A DNA stretch of 64,000 nucleotides from Jeotgalicoccus meleagridis (GCF_903994045.1 NZ_CAJEWD010000003.1:248001-312000); one strand, 5' to 3'. Counted from the stretch's first letter, positions 1 to 9,017 are shown. Program-made: numbers and translations. Notes: generated by a model from the sequence alone, not told the origin.

Positions 1-276
1 TTTTATATCATTAGATAATTGCTCAGTTAATTGGATGGTTGAACTAGCGACAATTAATGGCTTATTAGTAATCCTTGAAATTATTACATCTGGTATTAAA
101 TAACCAAGTGATTTACCAATGCCCACTTGCGCTTCCACAATAACATTTTCATTATTTTCAAAAGCCTGACATACATTAAACATTAAATTTTCTTGACCTT
201 CTCTAGTTTCCATTCCTGCCTTATGCATATTTTCCAATGCATCATAAGTTTCTTGATAAATACTATTATAATTCAT
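1..276 (-). CDS. DinG/DEAD_2-type ATP-dependent DNA helicase, N-terminal part (runs off left edge)
   Basis: Only the first 92 codons are present; the gene continues beyond base 1. The ATG at 276-274 is preceded by GGAGGTGC (288-281). The peptide begins MNYNSIYQETYDALENM and contains AQVGIGKSLGYLIP, a Walker A-like box (GxGKS) of the XPD/DinG superfamily 2 helicases, in which an EAGTGTGKSLAYLLP-type box sits near residue 60. Such enzymes unwind DNA 5'-3' after damage and in replication restart. The two LexA-type boxes just upstream support a DNA-damage role. The missing C-terminus prevents telling DinG from other DEAD_2 helicases. Confidence 0.7.
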   Translation of the reverse strand, partial: MNYNSIYQETYDALENMHKAGMETREGQENLMFNVCQAFENNENVIVEAQVGIGKSLGYLIPDVIISRITNKPLIVASSTIQLTEQLSNDIK

Positions 277-289
277 CTAAGCACCTCCA

Positions 290-331
290 GAACGTAAGTT
301 CTTATATTATAACATAAAGGAACTTATGTTC
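290..331 (-). promoter_or_regulatory. Promoter with two LexA/SOS boxes upstream of the DinG-type helicase
   Basis: GAACGTAAGTTC (290-301) and GAACTTATGTTC (320-331) both fit the Gram-positive LexA core GAAC-N4-GTTC. Between them a minus-strand TATAAT lies at 311-306. The left box therefore covers the expected start of transcription and the right box the -35 region, a geometry suited to tight SOS repression. Confidence 0.75.
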
Positions 332-548
332 TTTTAATTCTAACTATGGAATAAGGTATAATTATAGAAAATTTATAAAGAAATACCGATGAAATTCAGT
401 ATTTCTTTTTTTCAAAACACTTCTTCAAGATTTTTTGGGGAATTTTCTAGTATATTTTACAGACTTACTCTTCACACTGTTACCTACATAGTTAAATTAC
501 ATATGTATTCGGCAATACACAAATTAATACATTCGGAGATAAATAATT

Positions 549-686
549 ATGAAGTACATAGGTGAAGAATTTAACGAACTTAAAAGAAGACGTTTAGGTA
601 CTACTTTCAGTTTATCTGAAAACACTACATTTACATTACATGACTTAAAAGTAAACGCTGACATCTGTTCACCTACTCCCAAATAA
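549..686 (+). CDS. Small hypothetical protein, 45 aa
   Basis: An ATG at 549 opens a 45-codon frame ending TAA at 686, preceded by CGGAG (533-537), a weak and rather distant Shine-Dalgarno. The peptide is basic in the first third (ELKRRRLG) and ends ICSPTPK. I do not recognise it. It could be a real small protein or the remnant of a larger gene, since the surrounding 350-840 segment holds no other convincing gene. Confidence 0.3.
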   Translation: MKYIGEEFNELKRRRLGTTFSLSENTTFTLHDLKVNADICSPTPK

Positions 687-756
687 ATTAAAGTCATATT
701 CAAAAATTAAATGTATATTATAATAGTAGAAAAAATTAGAAGATAGGAGTAAGAGT

Positions 757-864
757 ATGCAATTTAATTGTCAAAACAACCACCCATACAAGAATCTAAT
801 AGAGTATATTAATGAAATTGAAGCTGCTAATCTCGCCGATTGTAAAATTAAGCTAGACACATAA
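757..864 (+). pseudogene. Small ORF whose 3' end is cut by the IS30-family insertion
   Basis: ATG at 757 follows AGGAGT (745-750), a good ribosome binding site. The first 28 codons (MQFNCQNNHPYKNLIEYINE...) lie outside the insertion sequence; the last codons to the TAA at 864 are made of the IS terminal repeat beginning at about 841. The original C-terminus is therefore lost or displaced. No function is recognisable. Confidence 0.4.
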
Positions 865-1891
865 GAAAAGCCACTCGTGATACACTCAAAATGAATTTCC
901 AACCAAAGAAATCATAGGAGTGATCACGAATGACCTATACCCATCTTAGCACGGATGAATTGGTAATAATAGAATCCTATTTTCATCAAGGCACCTCTAT
1001 AACCCAGATTTCAAAACAGGTGGGCCGCGCCCGTCAGACGGTACACAATGTGGTGACTTTTCTGAGAGACGGACACACGGCACTGGATTATTACAAGCGC
1101 TATAAGCAGAACAAGAAACGCTGTGGTAGAAAACAGACTGTACTGCCCGCCGATCAACATCTCTATGTTGAAGAAAAAGTCGCTCAGGGCTGGACACCCG
1201 ATGTGATTGCCGGCCGGCGCGAACACAACATCGGCTGTTCCGGACGGACCCTGTACCGTATGTTCAAACGCAACGCCTTTGATATTTCCACGTTGCCAAT
1301 GAAAGGCAAAAGAAAACCCAACGGCCATAAGGAACGCCGTGGGAGACAGGCTTTCAGACGGAAACTCTCTGACAGAAAGACGGACTACCCAGCATTCAAA
1401 GAAGGATTTGGACATCTGGAAGGCGATACCATCGTCGGCATCCATCATAAAAGTGCCGTTGTGACACTTGTAGAACGGCTGTCGAAAGTGATCATTACCC
1501 TCAAGCCCGAGGGCCGGACTGCAAAGGATATTGAAACAGTCATCAACGCATGGTTCCATCAGATCCCCAGAAATGTGTTCAAATCCATTACTTTCGACTG
1601 TGGTAAGGAATTCTCAAATTGGCAGTCAATGAGCAACCGAAATGATATTGATATTTACTTTGCCGACCCGGGCACGCCTTCCCAAAGAGGATTGAATGAA
1701 CATTCCAATGGACTGCTTCGGAAAGACGGCCTGCCCAAGCATATGGATTTCAACACAGTGGATCAGAGGATGGTTGCTTCAGTAGCCTCCAAGAGAAACC
1801 ACATACCCAGAAAGTCTTTGAACTACCAGACACCGCTGGAAGCATTTATGAGTTACATGGATATAGGCAGGCTGTCTAGCTTATTTTGACA
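841..1891 (+). mobile_element. IS30-family insertion sequence, about 1.05 kb, apparently complete
   Basis: The ends are imperfect inverted repeats: TGTAAAATTAAGCTAGACAC at 841-860 and the complement of CTGTCTAGCTTATTTTGACA at 1872-1891. One transposase gene fills the element and its stop codon lies within the right repeat, as is common in this family. The interior is clearly more GC-rich than its flanks. I could not settle the target duplication. Related decayed copies lie at 39.3-39.9 kb (inverted) and near 29.05 kb. Confidence 0.8.
930..1889 (+). CDS. IS30-family transposase
   Basis: A 319-aa DDE transposase. The N-terminus (THLSTDELVIIESYFHQG, then ITQISKQVGRARQTVHNVVTF) is the IS30-type helix-turn-helix. 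The catalytic core carries GHLEGDTIVG (first Asp), VFKSITFDCGKEFSNW (second Asp) and the final segment FADPGTPSQRGLNEHSNGLLRK containing the IS30-typical GLNE..N..lR with the catalytic Glu. Length is normal for the family (about 310-340 aa) and no frameshift is seen, so the element could still be active. A Shine-Dalgarno-like TAGGAGTGA (915-923) precedes the ATG. Confidence 0.93.
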   Translation: MTYTHLSTDELVIIESYFHQGTSITQISKQVGRARQTVHNVVTFLRDGHTALDYYKRYKQNKKRCGRKQTVLPADQHLYVEEKVAQGWTPDVIAGRREHNIGCSGRTLYRMFKRNAFDISTLPMKGKRKPNGHKERRGRQAFRRKLSDRKTDYPAFKEGFGHLEGDTIVGIHHKSAVVTLVERLSKVIITLKPEGRTAKDIETVINAWFHQIPRNVFKSITFDCGKEFSNWQSMSNRNDIDIYFADPGTPSQRGLNEHSNGLLRKDGLPKHMDFNTVDQRMVASVASKRNHIPRKSLNYQTPLEAFMSYMDIGRLSSLF

Positions 1892-1930
1892 AACGAAGTA
1901 ACTAAATTATTTTTTGTTAATTTTAAAGAG

Positions 1931-1972
1931 AAGTCAGATTCCTTCAATTCATTAGGAGTCTGACTTTTTTAG
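1931..1972 (+). terminator. Rho-independent terminator
   Basis: AAGTCAGATTCC and GGAGTCTGACTT pair across a loop of about 12 bases and are followed by a T run (1964-1970). It would stop read-through from the IS30 transposase towards the peptide operon. Confidence 0.75.
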
Positions 1973-2150
1973 TATAGATAATTATTAAATAGCTTATTTA
2001 AAATAATAATATATTCCAATAAAGAGTTTAGCTAACTGGAGAATATATATCATTTTAATTTTATGAATATTTAGTTTATCAAAATTTTATATATATATTG
2101 ATAATTCAGATAATTAATGATAGTATTTTCTACTATAGGGAGGGGATATC

Positions 2151-3503
2151 TTGGAAGAGGAAGAAATTTTTGAACATATTGAAAAAAATCGTGATAAGTA
2201 TATAAAATGGCTTACCGATATTTGTTCAATACCGAGTGTGGCAGCCCAGAATAGAGGAATGAAAGAAAGTGTCGATTTTATTTCGAAGTTATTTAAAGAT
2301 GAACTTGATTGTGAAGTAGAAGTAGTCGAAACAAGCGGTTATCCTATTTTATACTGTGAAATCGGCGGAGAACATGAAAAAACCTTAAGTTTTTACAATC
2401 ATTATGACGTTCAACCTGAGAATCCTATAGAACTGTGGGATTCAGATCCCTTCAAGCCTGAAATTAGGGACGGGAAAATTTTTGCGAGAGGTGTTGCTGA
2501 TAATAAAGGGAATTTAATTGCCCGAATAGCCGCTCTCTCTGCAATAAAAGATATTTATGGAAACTTCCCGATAAATTTGAAATTTATTATTGAAGGGGAA
2601 GAAGAAATAGGAAGTATTAACTTAAGTGACTTTTCGAACTTACATAAGGACAAACTGAAGGCTGATGCTTGCATCTGGGAATTTGGATATAGAGACATGG
2701 ATCATACACTACAACTAACACTGGGTGTAAAAGGAATGCTTTATGTTGAACTTAAATTAAAAGGTGCTAACACCGATCTACATTCTGCAAATGCATCAAT
2801 AATTGAAAATCCAGCATGGAGATTAGTGTGGGCGTTGAATTCTTTAAAAAATAACAATGAAGAAGTTCTTATTCCCAACTTTTATAAAGATATTAGAGAA
2901 CCAACAAATGAAGAGCTAGAACTTCTTGATCAATACTTCTTAGATGAAGAGGAAATGCTTGACTATTTAGGCTTAGATAAATTTATTAATGACTTAAATG
3001 GGTCTGAATTAAAACATAAACATCTTTATGAACCTACCATGAATATTTGCGGTTTCGGAAGCGGTTACACCGACGAGGGAGCGAAAACAGTTTTACCTTC
3101 TGAAGCTAGCGTCAAAATAGATTTTCGCTTAGTACCTGGACAAGACCCAGAAAAGATTTTGAAAGATTTAAGAAATCATTTAAATGATAACGGTTACAAA
3201 GATATAGAGATTATTAGTCATTCTAAAGAAAAAGCAGCACGAACCTTATCTACAGAAGAAATTGTGGGTTCAGCCATTGAAGCAATTAAAAAAGTCACTA
3301 AGAAAGAACCTAATATTGTTCCAAATACACCAGGAACAGGACCCATGTATGAACTGTGTCAAAAACATGGAATTCCATCAGTTTCTTTTGGAGTAGGTAA
3401 TTTTTCATCTCGTAATCATGCGCCAAATGAAAATATTTTAGTTGAGGACTATATTGAAGGGATTAAGATTCTAGTATCACTAATAAATCAGTACAAAAAC
3501 TAA
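2151..3503 (+). CDS. M20-family metallopeptidase (dipeptidase / ArgE-DapE-like), first gene of the peptide operon
   Basis: A 450-aa cytoplasmic zinc peptidase with an unusual TTG start at 2151, chosen because AGGGAGGGG (2137-2145) sits at ideal distance. Metal ligands are visible: HYDVQP (His84, Asp86), ADNKGN (Asp117), EGEEEIGS (catalytic and metal Glu near 151-152) and a C-terminal RNHAPNEN His. The middle GFGSGYTDEGAKTVLPSEA segment and the dimerisation domain match the M20 dipeptidase-type (CNDP-like) family. It is separated by only 14 bases from the binding-protein gene, so it probably hydrolyses the imported peptides or N-acyl amino acids. The exact substrate is not readable from sequence. 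Confidence 0.88.
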   Translation: MEEEEIFEHIEKNRDKYIKWLTDICSIPSVAAQNRGMKESVDFISKLFKDELDCEVEVVETSGYPILYCEIGGEHEKTLSFYNHYDVQPENPIELWDSDPFKPEIRDGKIFARGVADNKGNLIARIAALSAIKDIYGNFPINLKFIIEGEEEIGSINLSDFSNLHKDKLKADACIWEFGYRDMDHTLQLTLGVKGMLYVELKLKGANTDLHSANASIIENPAWRLVWALNSLKNNNEEVLIPNFYKDIREPTNEELELLDQYFLDEEEMLDYLGLDKFINDLNGSELKHKHLYEPTMNICGFGSGYTDEGAKTVLPSEASVKIDFRLVPGQDPEKILKDLRNHLNDNGYKDIEIISHSKEKAARTLSTEEIVGSAIEAIKKVTKKEPNIVPNTPGTGPMYELCQKHGIPSVSFGVGNFSSRNHAPNENILVEDYIEGIKILVSLINQYKN

Positions 3504-3517
3504 AGGAGGTAAATATA

Positions 3518-5074
3518 ATGAAGTTTTTTAGGTATATTTTATTGTTGATAGTGTTGTTACTTGCTGCTTGTTCTGGAGGTAATGATGAAGAGGGTGCAGA
3601 GGAAGGAACGTCAAATGATTCTTCTGACGGTGCATCAGACGAAGTATTAACGATTGGTAATAGCAACGACATAGTAAGTTTTGATATTCATGATCACAAT
3701 AATACAAGTACAGAAGCAGTACATGTAAATATGTTTAACTACCTAGTTAAAAACGATCCTGATGAAGGATTTATACCCGACTTAGCAGAATCATGGGAAA
3801 ACGTAGATGAAACTAAATGGGAATTTAAATTAAAAGAAGGAGTAAAATTCCATAATGGTGATGAACTTACAGCTGAAGATGTTAAGTTCACATTGGAACG
3901 AGTTGCAAATGATTCTGCACTTCTAGAATATGGTGCTTATCGTCAAATCGAAGAAGTAGAGGTAGTAAGTGATTATGAATTCGTAATTCACACTTACGAA
4001 CCAGAACCAGCATTATTAAACCGAGTTTCAAGAATTGGTTCAGGAATTTTACCTAAGAATTACATAGAAACAGAGGGATGGGATGTATTTTTAGAGAATC
4101 CTGTTGGTACAGGACCATATCAATTTGAAGAATGGCAGAAAGATAGTCAGCTAACGCTAACTAGATTCGATGACTACTTTGGAGACGAACCGAAGTGGAG
4201 TCAGGTCGAATTTAGAGCTATTCCAGAAAATTCTACTAGAGTTTCAGAATTACTAACAGGGGGGATTGATTTAGCTGTAAATATTCCACCAGATGATATC
4301 GAAAGAATAGAAAGTTCAGAAGATACTACCGTTATGAGTGCACCATCTCAAAGAGTAATGCTCTTTGTACTTCGCACTCAAGGAGATTATCCAACAGCAG
4401 ATCCTAAGGTTAGAGAAGCTATAGAGCTAGCAATAGATAAAGAAGCTATAATCGAATCTGTTCTAGAGGGACATGCAGTACCTACAAGAACAAGAGTAAC
4501 ACCAGGAAACTTTGGTGCAAATGAAGAATTATACGATACGCAGTTATATGATCCTGAAAGAGCCCGTGAATTATTAGAAGAAGCGGGTTATGCAGACGGT
4601 GTAAACATTAAACTAAGTTCTCCAAGTGGCAGATATCTAAAGGATAGAGAATCTGTAGAACTAATGGTTGCAATGCTTCAAGAGGTTGGAATTAATGCAG
4701 ATGTAGAATTCCTTGAGTGGAGCGCCTTCTCAACTCCATACAGTAATAAAGAATTTGAGGACGTATTCTTCATTGCATATGGTAACTCTATGTTTGATGG
4801 TTCTCAGGCACTACAAAGATTAGAACTTGAAATGGCTGCAGGAGAGACAGATTATGATAATCCTGAAGTTGAAGAACTTTTAAGTGAAGCTATGAATAAT
4901 ATGGATGAGGATTCAAGATTAGAACAATATCAAAAAGCGCAGGAAATCATTTCTGAGGACAGACCTATTATCCCTCTATTCCAAGTAGAGTCAATATACG
5001 GCGTAAATGACAGAATCAACTTTGAGCCGGAGCTCAGTGAAATGCTGTATGTAGATGATATTACAATTAAATAA
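3518..5074 (+). CDS. Peptide ABC transporter substrate-binding lipoprotein (SBP_bac_5 family)
   Basis: 518 aa. The N-terminus MKFFRYILLLIVLLLAAC is a lipoprotein signal peptide with lipobox LAAC (Cys18), followed by an acidic Gly/Ser linker, so it is anchored on the outer face of the membrane. The body carries SBP_bac_5 features: the PDLAESWE...WEFKLKEGVKFHNGDELTAEDVKF block, ENPVGTGPY, and DPKVREAIELAIDKEAI. RBS AAAGGAGG (3502-3509). It delivers di-/oligopeptides, or possibly nickel-type or amide ligands, to the permeases downstream. The family cannot be subdivided by eye. Confidence 0.92.
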   Translation: MKFFRYILLLIVLLLAACSGGNDEEGAEEGTSNDSSDGASDEVLTIGNSNDIVSFDIHDHNNTSTEAVHVNMFNYLVKNDPDEGFIPDLAESWENVDETKWEFKLKEGVKFHNGDELTAEDVKFTLERVANDSALLEYGAYRQIEEVEVVSDYEFVIHTYEPEPALLNRVSRIGSGILPKNYIETEGWDVFLENPVGTGPYQFEEWQKDSQLTLTRFDDYFGDEPKWSQVEFRAIPENSTRVSELLTGGIDLAVNIPPDDIERIESSEDTTVMSAPSQRVMLFVLRTQGDYPTADPKVREAIELAIDKEAIIESVLEGHAVPTRTRVTPGNFGANEELYDTQLYDPERARELLEEAGYADGVNIKLSSPSGRYLKDRESVELMVAMLQEVGINADVEFLEWSAFSTPYSNKEFEDVFFIAYGNSMFDGSQALQRLELEMAAGETDYDNPEVEELLSEAMNNMDEDSRLEQYQKAQEIISEDRPIIPLFQVESIYGVNDRINFEPELSEMLYVDDITIK

Positions 5075-5080
5075 AAAGAT

Positions 5081-5115
5081 ATTATTGGGAGAGATTTTCC
5101 TCCCAATAATTTTAA
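5081..5115 (+). promoter_or_regulatory. Intercistronic hairpin between binding protein and permease genes
   Basis: ATTATTGGGAG and CTCCCAATAAT form a perfect 11-bp stem with an 8-base loop (5081-5110), followed only by a short TTT. This is a typical position for a leaky terminator or 3' stabilising structure that raises binding-protein expression over the membrane components. Confidence 0.65.
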
Positions 5116-5127
5116 GAGGGTGAGCTT

Positions 5128-6042
5128 ATGAAATACTTCTTTTTAAATGTAATTAAAACCGTACCAGTATTGATATTAATTACTTTAATAGTATTTATTC
5201 TTGTCAGAGTAACTGGTGATCCAGTGGCACTCATGATTTCTGAAAATGCCACTGAGCAAGAAAAGGCTGAATTAAGAGAGGCATTGGGCCTTAATGACAA
5301 TCTCATAGTACAATATATCAACTATATGGGAAGTATAATACAAGGTGATTTTGGAGAATCATTTAGGTATAACACCGATGCGTTAACACTGGTTCTTGAC
5401 AGGCTACCAGCATCAATTGAATTAGCAATTGTATCAATGATATTAGCAACGATAGTGTCAGTGCCATTAGGAATATTGTCTGCAATTAAAAGAAATAGTT
5501 TACTTGATCTTTTTATTACTGGAATCTCTGTTGTGGGGAAAGCAATGCCAAACTTCTGGCTGGGAATTATGCTTATTTTAGTATTTTCAGTGATGCTAAG
5601 TTTATTACCGGTATCTGGAAGTGGAACTTTGGCACATACTATTCTTCCTGCTGTCGCTCTAGGTACGGGTATTGCAGCGGAAATGACCAGACTGATAAGG
5701 TCCAGTATGTTAGAAATATTAGGACAAGATTTTATTAGAACAGCACGAAGTAAAGGATTATTTGAGGCTGTAGTAGTTAATGTTCATGCTTTTAGAAATG
5801 CTTTAATTCCTGTTGTGACTATTATGGCATTGCAAACGTCCACATTAATTGGTGGTACTTTAATTACTGAAACAGTATTTGCGTGGCCAGGTGTAGGACA
5901 ATTGCTTATACAAGCGGTCAACCTAAGAGATATGGCAGTCGTTCAAGCTGCAGTGTTTATAATTGCCATAGCTGTAATAGTTAGTAATTTATTAGCAGAT
6001 TTAATTTATAGATTACTTGATCCTAGAATAAAATATGATTAA
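5128..6042 (+). CDS. Dipeptide/oligopeptide ABC transporter permease, OppB/DppB type
   Basis: 304 aa, about six membrane helices. It starts at ATG 5128 after AGAGGGTGA. The N-terminus (VPVLILITLIVFILVRVTGDP) and the cytoplasmic EAA loop near residues 195-215 (IRTARSKGLFEAVVVNVHAFRNALIPV) are diagnostic of the OppB family; the C-terminal ETVFAWPGVGQLLIQAV motif is also characteristic. It forms the transmembrane channel with the next gene product. The EAA loop reads RTARSKGL, slightly altered from the commoner RTARAKGL. Confidence 0.93.
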   Translation: MKYFFLNVIKTVPVLILITLIVFILVRVTGDPVALMISENATEQEKAELREALGLNDNLIVQYINYMGSIIQGDFGESFRYNTDALTLVLDRLPASIELAIVSMILATIVSVPLGILSAIKRNSLLDLFITGISVVGKAMPNFWLGIMLILVFSVMLSLLPVSGSGTLAHTILPAVALGTGIAAEMTRLIRSSMLEILGQDFIRTARSKGLFEAVVVNVHAFRNALIPVVTIMALQTSTLIGGTLITETVFAWPGVGQLLIQAVNLRDMAVVQAAVFIIAIAVIVSNLLADLIYRLLDPRIKYD

Positions 6043-6057
6043 CGAGGAGGGCATAAT

Positions 6058-6951
6058 ATGGGAGTAACTAGTATAGCTAGGTCACCTTCTTCAAAACGTG
6101 TAAATAAAAAAGTGTTCAATAGATTATTGGCGAGTCCAACAGGACTTGTTGGTTTATGTATTGTATTTTTCGCTGTTACTATAGCGATTTTGGCTCCAGT
6201 AATTTCTCCGTATGATCCAGCTTTAACCAATCCAGTTGATAGATTAGTCCCACCTTTCTGGTCAGAAGGAGGAAGTACTAAATATATTTTGGGAACAGAT
6301 AACTTAGGAAGAGATATATTAAGTCGTCTAATTTATGGCTCTAGAATCTCCATTTTAGTTGGGATAAGTGCTGTAGTTTTAGCGGGAGCTATAGGTATGT
6401 TTTTGGGGTTGATTGCAGGTTATTATGGGAAAATATGGGATTTCGTTATTATGAGAACTGTTGATGCATTTCTTGCAATACCGAACATACTTTTCATGCT
6501 TATAATTCTTGCGGTTTTAGGACCTAGTTTAATGACTTTGATTTTGGTACTAGGTGGTACAACTTGGGTTGTTTATGCAAGAATGGTTCGAAGTGAGACG
6601 TTAAGTATTAAAGAAAAGGAATATGTTAAGTCTGCCAAAGCAATAGGTGCTAAAAATTTTAGAATAATATTTAAATATATTATGCCCAATGTATTACCCT
6701 CATTTATCGTAATTGCGACATTAAACGTTGCTACAACTATAATCTTAGAAGCGAGTTTGAGCTTTTTGGGATTAGGAATACAATCACCTGAAGTGTCATG
6801 GGGATTGATGCTTAGTGATGGTAGGGATTATGTTGCTACAAGTTGGTGGGTTGCAACGTTTCCAGGTTTGGCAATTACAATTACTGTGTTAGGGGTTATT
6901 TTCTTAGGTGACTGGTTAAGAGATGTATTAGACCCTAAACTTAAAGGATAA
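6058..6951 (+). CDS. Dipeptide/oligopeptide ABC transporter permease, OppC/DppC type
   Basis: 297 aa. ATG 6058 lies 15 bases after the oppB-type stop with GAGGAGGG in between. Recognised from ILAPVISPYDPALTNP near the N-terminus, HPLGTDNLGRDILSR-type sequence (here ILGTDNLGRDILSRLIYGSRISILVG), the EAA loop VRSETLSIKEKEYVKSAKAIGA, and EASLSFLGLGIQSPEVSWGLML towards the end. It is the second channel subunit of the importer. Confidence 0.93.
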   Translation: MGVTSIARSPSSKRVNKKVFNRLLASPTGLVGLCIVFFAVTIAILAPVISPYDPALTNPVDRLVPPFWSEGGSTKYILGTDNLGRDILSRLIYGSRISILVGISAVVLAGAIGMFLGLIAGYYGKIWDFVIMRTVDAFLAIPNILFMLIILAVLGPSLMTLILVLGGTTWVVYARMVRSETLSIKEKEYVKSAKAIGAKNFRIIFKYIMPNVLPSFIVIATLNVATTIILEASLSFLGLGIQSPEVSWGLMLSDGRDYVATSWWVATFPGLAITITVLGVIFLGDWLRDVLDPKLKG

Positions 6952-6964
6952 GAAGGTTGGTATT

Positions 6965-7924
6965 ATGGAAAAACTACTTCAAGTTGAAAATCTTAAAGTG
7001 AGATTTAAGACAAATGAAGGATACGTATCGACAGTAAATGGTGTATCGCTTGAAATGAAAAAAGGCGAAATTTTAGCGATAGTAGGAGAATCAGGTAGTG
7101 GCAAAAGTGTTACGTCATTATCTATTTTGGACATATTACCACCGAATGGTGAAGTTTATGATGGTGAAGTATACCTTGAAGATAAAAACTTAAATAAGAT
7201 AAGTAAAAATGAATATAGAAAACTTAGAGGGAAAGAAATGTCTATGATTTTCCAAGAGCCTATGACAGCTCTCAACCCTGTTTTTACAATAGGTTTCCAA
7301 CTTAGGGAATCATTACAACTTAACTTAAAAATGAAGAAATCTGAGGCCACTAAAAAGGGAATTGAAATGTTAGAACTAGTAGGTATTCCTGATGCAGAAA
7401 AGGTAATGACAAGATTTCCTCATCAACTATCTGGTGGGATGAGACAAAGAGTAATGATAGCAATAGCTCTTTCGTGTGATCCCAAGTTGTTAATCGCAGA
7501 TGAGCCTACTACTGCTCTGGATGTAACAATCCAAAAACAAATCTTAAAACTAATGAAGAATATTAGAGAAAAACTTAATACAGGTATATTAATAATTACA
7601 CACGATTTAGGTGTTGTAGCTGAGATTGCAGATAGGGTAGCGGTAATGTATGCAGGAGAAATAGTTGAAGAAGCATCAGTATTCGAGTTATTTAAAAATC
7701 CTAAACATCCGTACACGAGGGGACTGATGGCCTCAATACCAAAAATACACGATGTAGTAGATAAATTGCACTCTATTGAAGGTATGGTTCCAAATCCAGC
7801 AGAAATGCCAAGTGGATGTAAATTCCATCCTAGATGTCCTTTAGCTGATAACGAATGTGTCAGTAATCACCCCAAATTAGAAAAAATATCTGATACTCAT
7901 GCGAAAAGATGCTTCAAAGTATAG
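6965..7924 (+). CDS. Oligopeptide ABC transporter ATP-binding protein, OppD/DppD type
   Basis: 319 aa. Walker A GESGSGKS at residues 41-48, Q-loop in IFQEPMTALNP, signature LSGGMRQRV near residue 157, Walker B LLIADEPTTALD and the switch His in LIITHDLGVVAE. The C-terminal oligopeptide/dipeptide extension carries the cysteines GCKFHPRCPLADNEC...C that bind an Fe-S cluster in related proteins. It couples ATP hydrolysis to peptide import with the following gene. The start is ATG 6965 after AAGGTTGG, a modest RBS. Confidence 0.94.
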   Translation: MEKLLQVENLKVRFKTNEGYVSTVNGVSLEMKKGEILAIVGESGSGKSVTSLSILDILPPNGEVYDGEVYLEDKNLNKISKNEYRKLRGKEMSMIFQEPMTALNPVFTIGFQLRESLQLNLKMKKSEATKKGIEMLELVGIPDAEKVMTRFPHQLSGGMRQRVMIAIALSCDPKLLIADEPTTALDVTIQKQILKLMKNIREKLNTGILIITHDLGVVAEIADRVAVMYAGEIVEEASVFELFKNPKHPYTRGLMASIPKIHDVVDKLHSIEGMVPNPAEMPSGCKFHPRCPLADNECVSNHPKLEKISDTHAKRCFKV

Positions 7925-7936
7925 GGGGGACAATAT

Positions 7937-8974
7937 ATGAATAAGATTTTAGAAAATTCTATTGAGAAAAAAGTTGTTCTAGAGGCTCGAGATTTAAAAA
8001 AACATTTTGAGATAAGTAAGGGTATTATTAAAAGAGAGAAAGTCAATGTTAAAGCAGTAGATGGGATTAATTTTAAGGTATATGATGGCGAAACATTAGG
8101 TATTGTAGGGGAAAGTGGATGTGGTAAATCGACCACGGGTGAACTTTTATTAGGATTATTAGAACCTACAGCGGGAGAAGTCATTTTTAATGATGTTAAT
8201 CTTTCGAAAATGAGTCAGGAAGAATTAAGATTAGCTAGAAAAGATTTGCAGGTGATTTTCCAAGATCCATACTCTTCACTTAATCCTAGAATGACTGTAG
8301 AAGAAATAATTAGTGAGCCTTTGATCGTGCATAATATTATGAAGGGGAAAAAACTAAAAACTCGTGTTAAAGAGTTGATGAACTTGGTTGGCCTACAAGA
8401 GCATCAATTAAAAAGATTTCCTCATGAATTTAGTGGAGGTCAAAGACAAAGAATTGGTATTGCACGAGCATTGGCCCTTGATCCCAAGGTCATTGTATGT
8501 GATGAGGCAGTTTCTGCATTGGATGTTTCAATACAAGCACAAATCCTAAACTTATTGAAGAAACTGCAGGATGAATTAGATCTAACTTTTGTTTTTATCG
8601 CTCACGGTTTACCAACTGTACGACATATTAGTGACAGAATTGCGGTAATGTATCTTGGGAAAGTAGTAGAACTAGCTGACAAAAATGAATTGTTCGATAA
8701 TCCACTACACCCATATACACATGGTTTGCTTCTTTCTGTGCCTGTTCCAGATCCTGAACTTAGAAAGGATGATCCGACTACGATGAAAGGAGAGATACCA
8801 AGTCCAAGCAATCCGCCAAGTGGCTGCCATTTTCATCCTAGATGTAAATTTGCAACAGAAAAGTGTAAGGAGTTAGTGCCTGAATTTCGGGAAATAATAG
8901 ACAATCATTATTTAGCGTGTCACCATCCTTTAATTAAAGAAGATAATGAAGTTTTCGATACCTCAAATGATTAG
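7937..8974 (+). CDS. Oligopeptide ABC transporter ATP-binding protein, OppF/DppF type
   Basis: 345 aa. Walker A GESGCGKS at residues 58-65, VIFQDPYSSLNPRMTV Q-loop, signature FSGGQRQRIGIARAL, Walker B VIVCDEAVSALDVS. The switch region reads FIAHGLPTVRHIS, so the usual HDL is HGL here; the switch His is kept. The C-terminal GCHFHPRCKFATEKC...C extension is present. RBS GGGGGGACA precedes ATG 7937. The gene completes the SBP-B-C-D-F importer, all on one strand with gaps of about 12 to 53 bases. Confidence 0.93.
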   Translation: MNKILENSIEKKVVLEARDLKKHFEISKGIIKREKVNVKAVDGINFKVYDGETLGIVGESGCGKSTTGELLLGLLEPTAGEVIFNDVNLSKMSQEELRLARKDLQVIFQDPYSSLNPRMTVEEIISEPLIVHNIMKGKKLKTRVKELMNLVGLQEHQLKRFPHEFSGGQRQRIGIARALALDPKVIVCDEAVSALDVSIQAQILNLLKKLQDELDLTFVFIAHGLPTVRHISDRIAVMYLGKVVELADKNELFDNPLHPYTHGLLLSVPVPDPELRKDDPTTMKGEIPSPSNPPSGCHFHPRCKFATEKCKELVPEFREIIDNHYLACHHPLIKEDNEVFDTSND

Positions 8975-9017
8975 AAGATACGCATGTGATTAATTCATTT
9001 GAAAGGAGAAGTCTGCT

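Noticed and set aside
1011..1559. Long minus-strand open frame (182 codons) opposite the IS30 transposase
   Set aside because: It is antisense to a clear transposase, has no ribosome binding site and no recognisable domain; it results from the GC-rich codon use of the IS.
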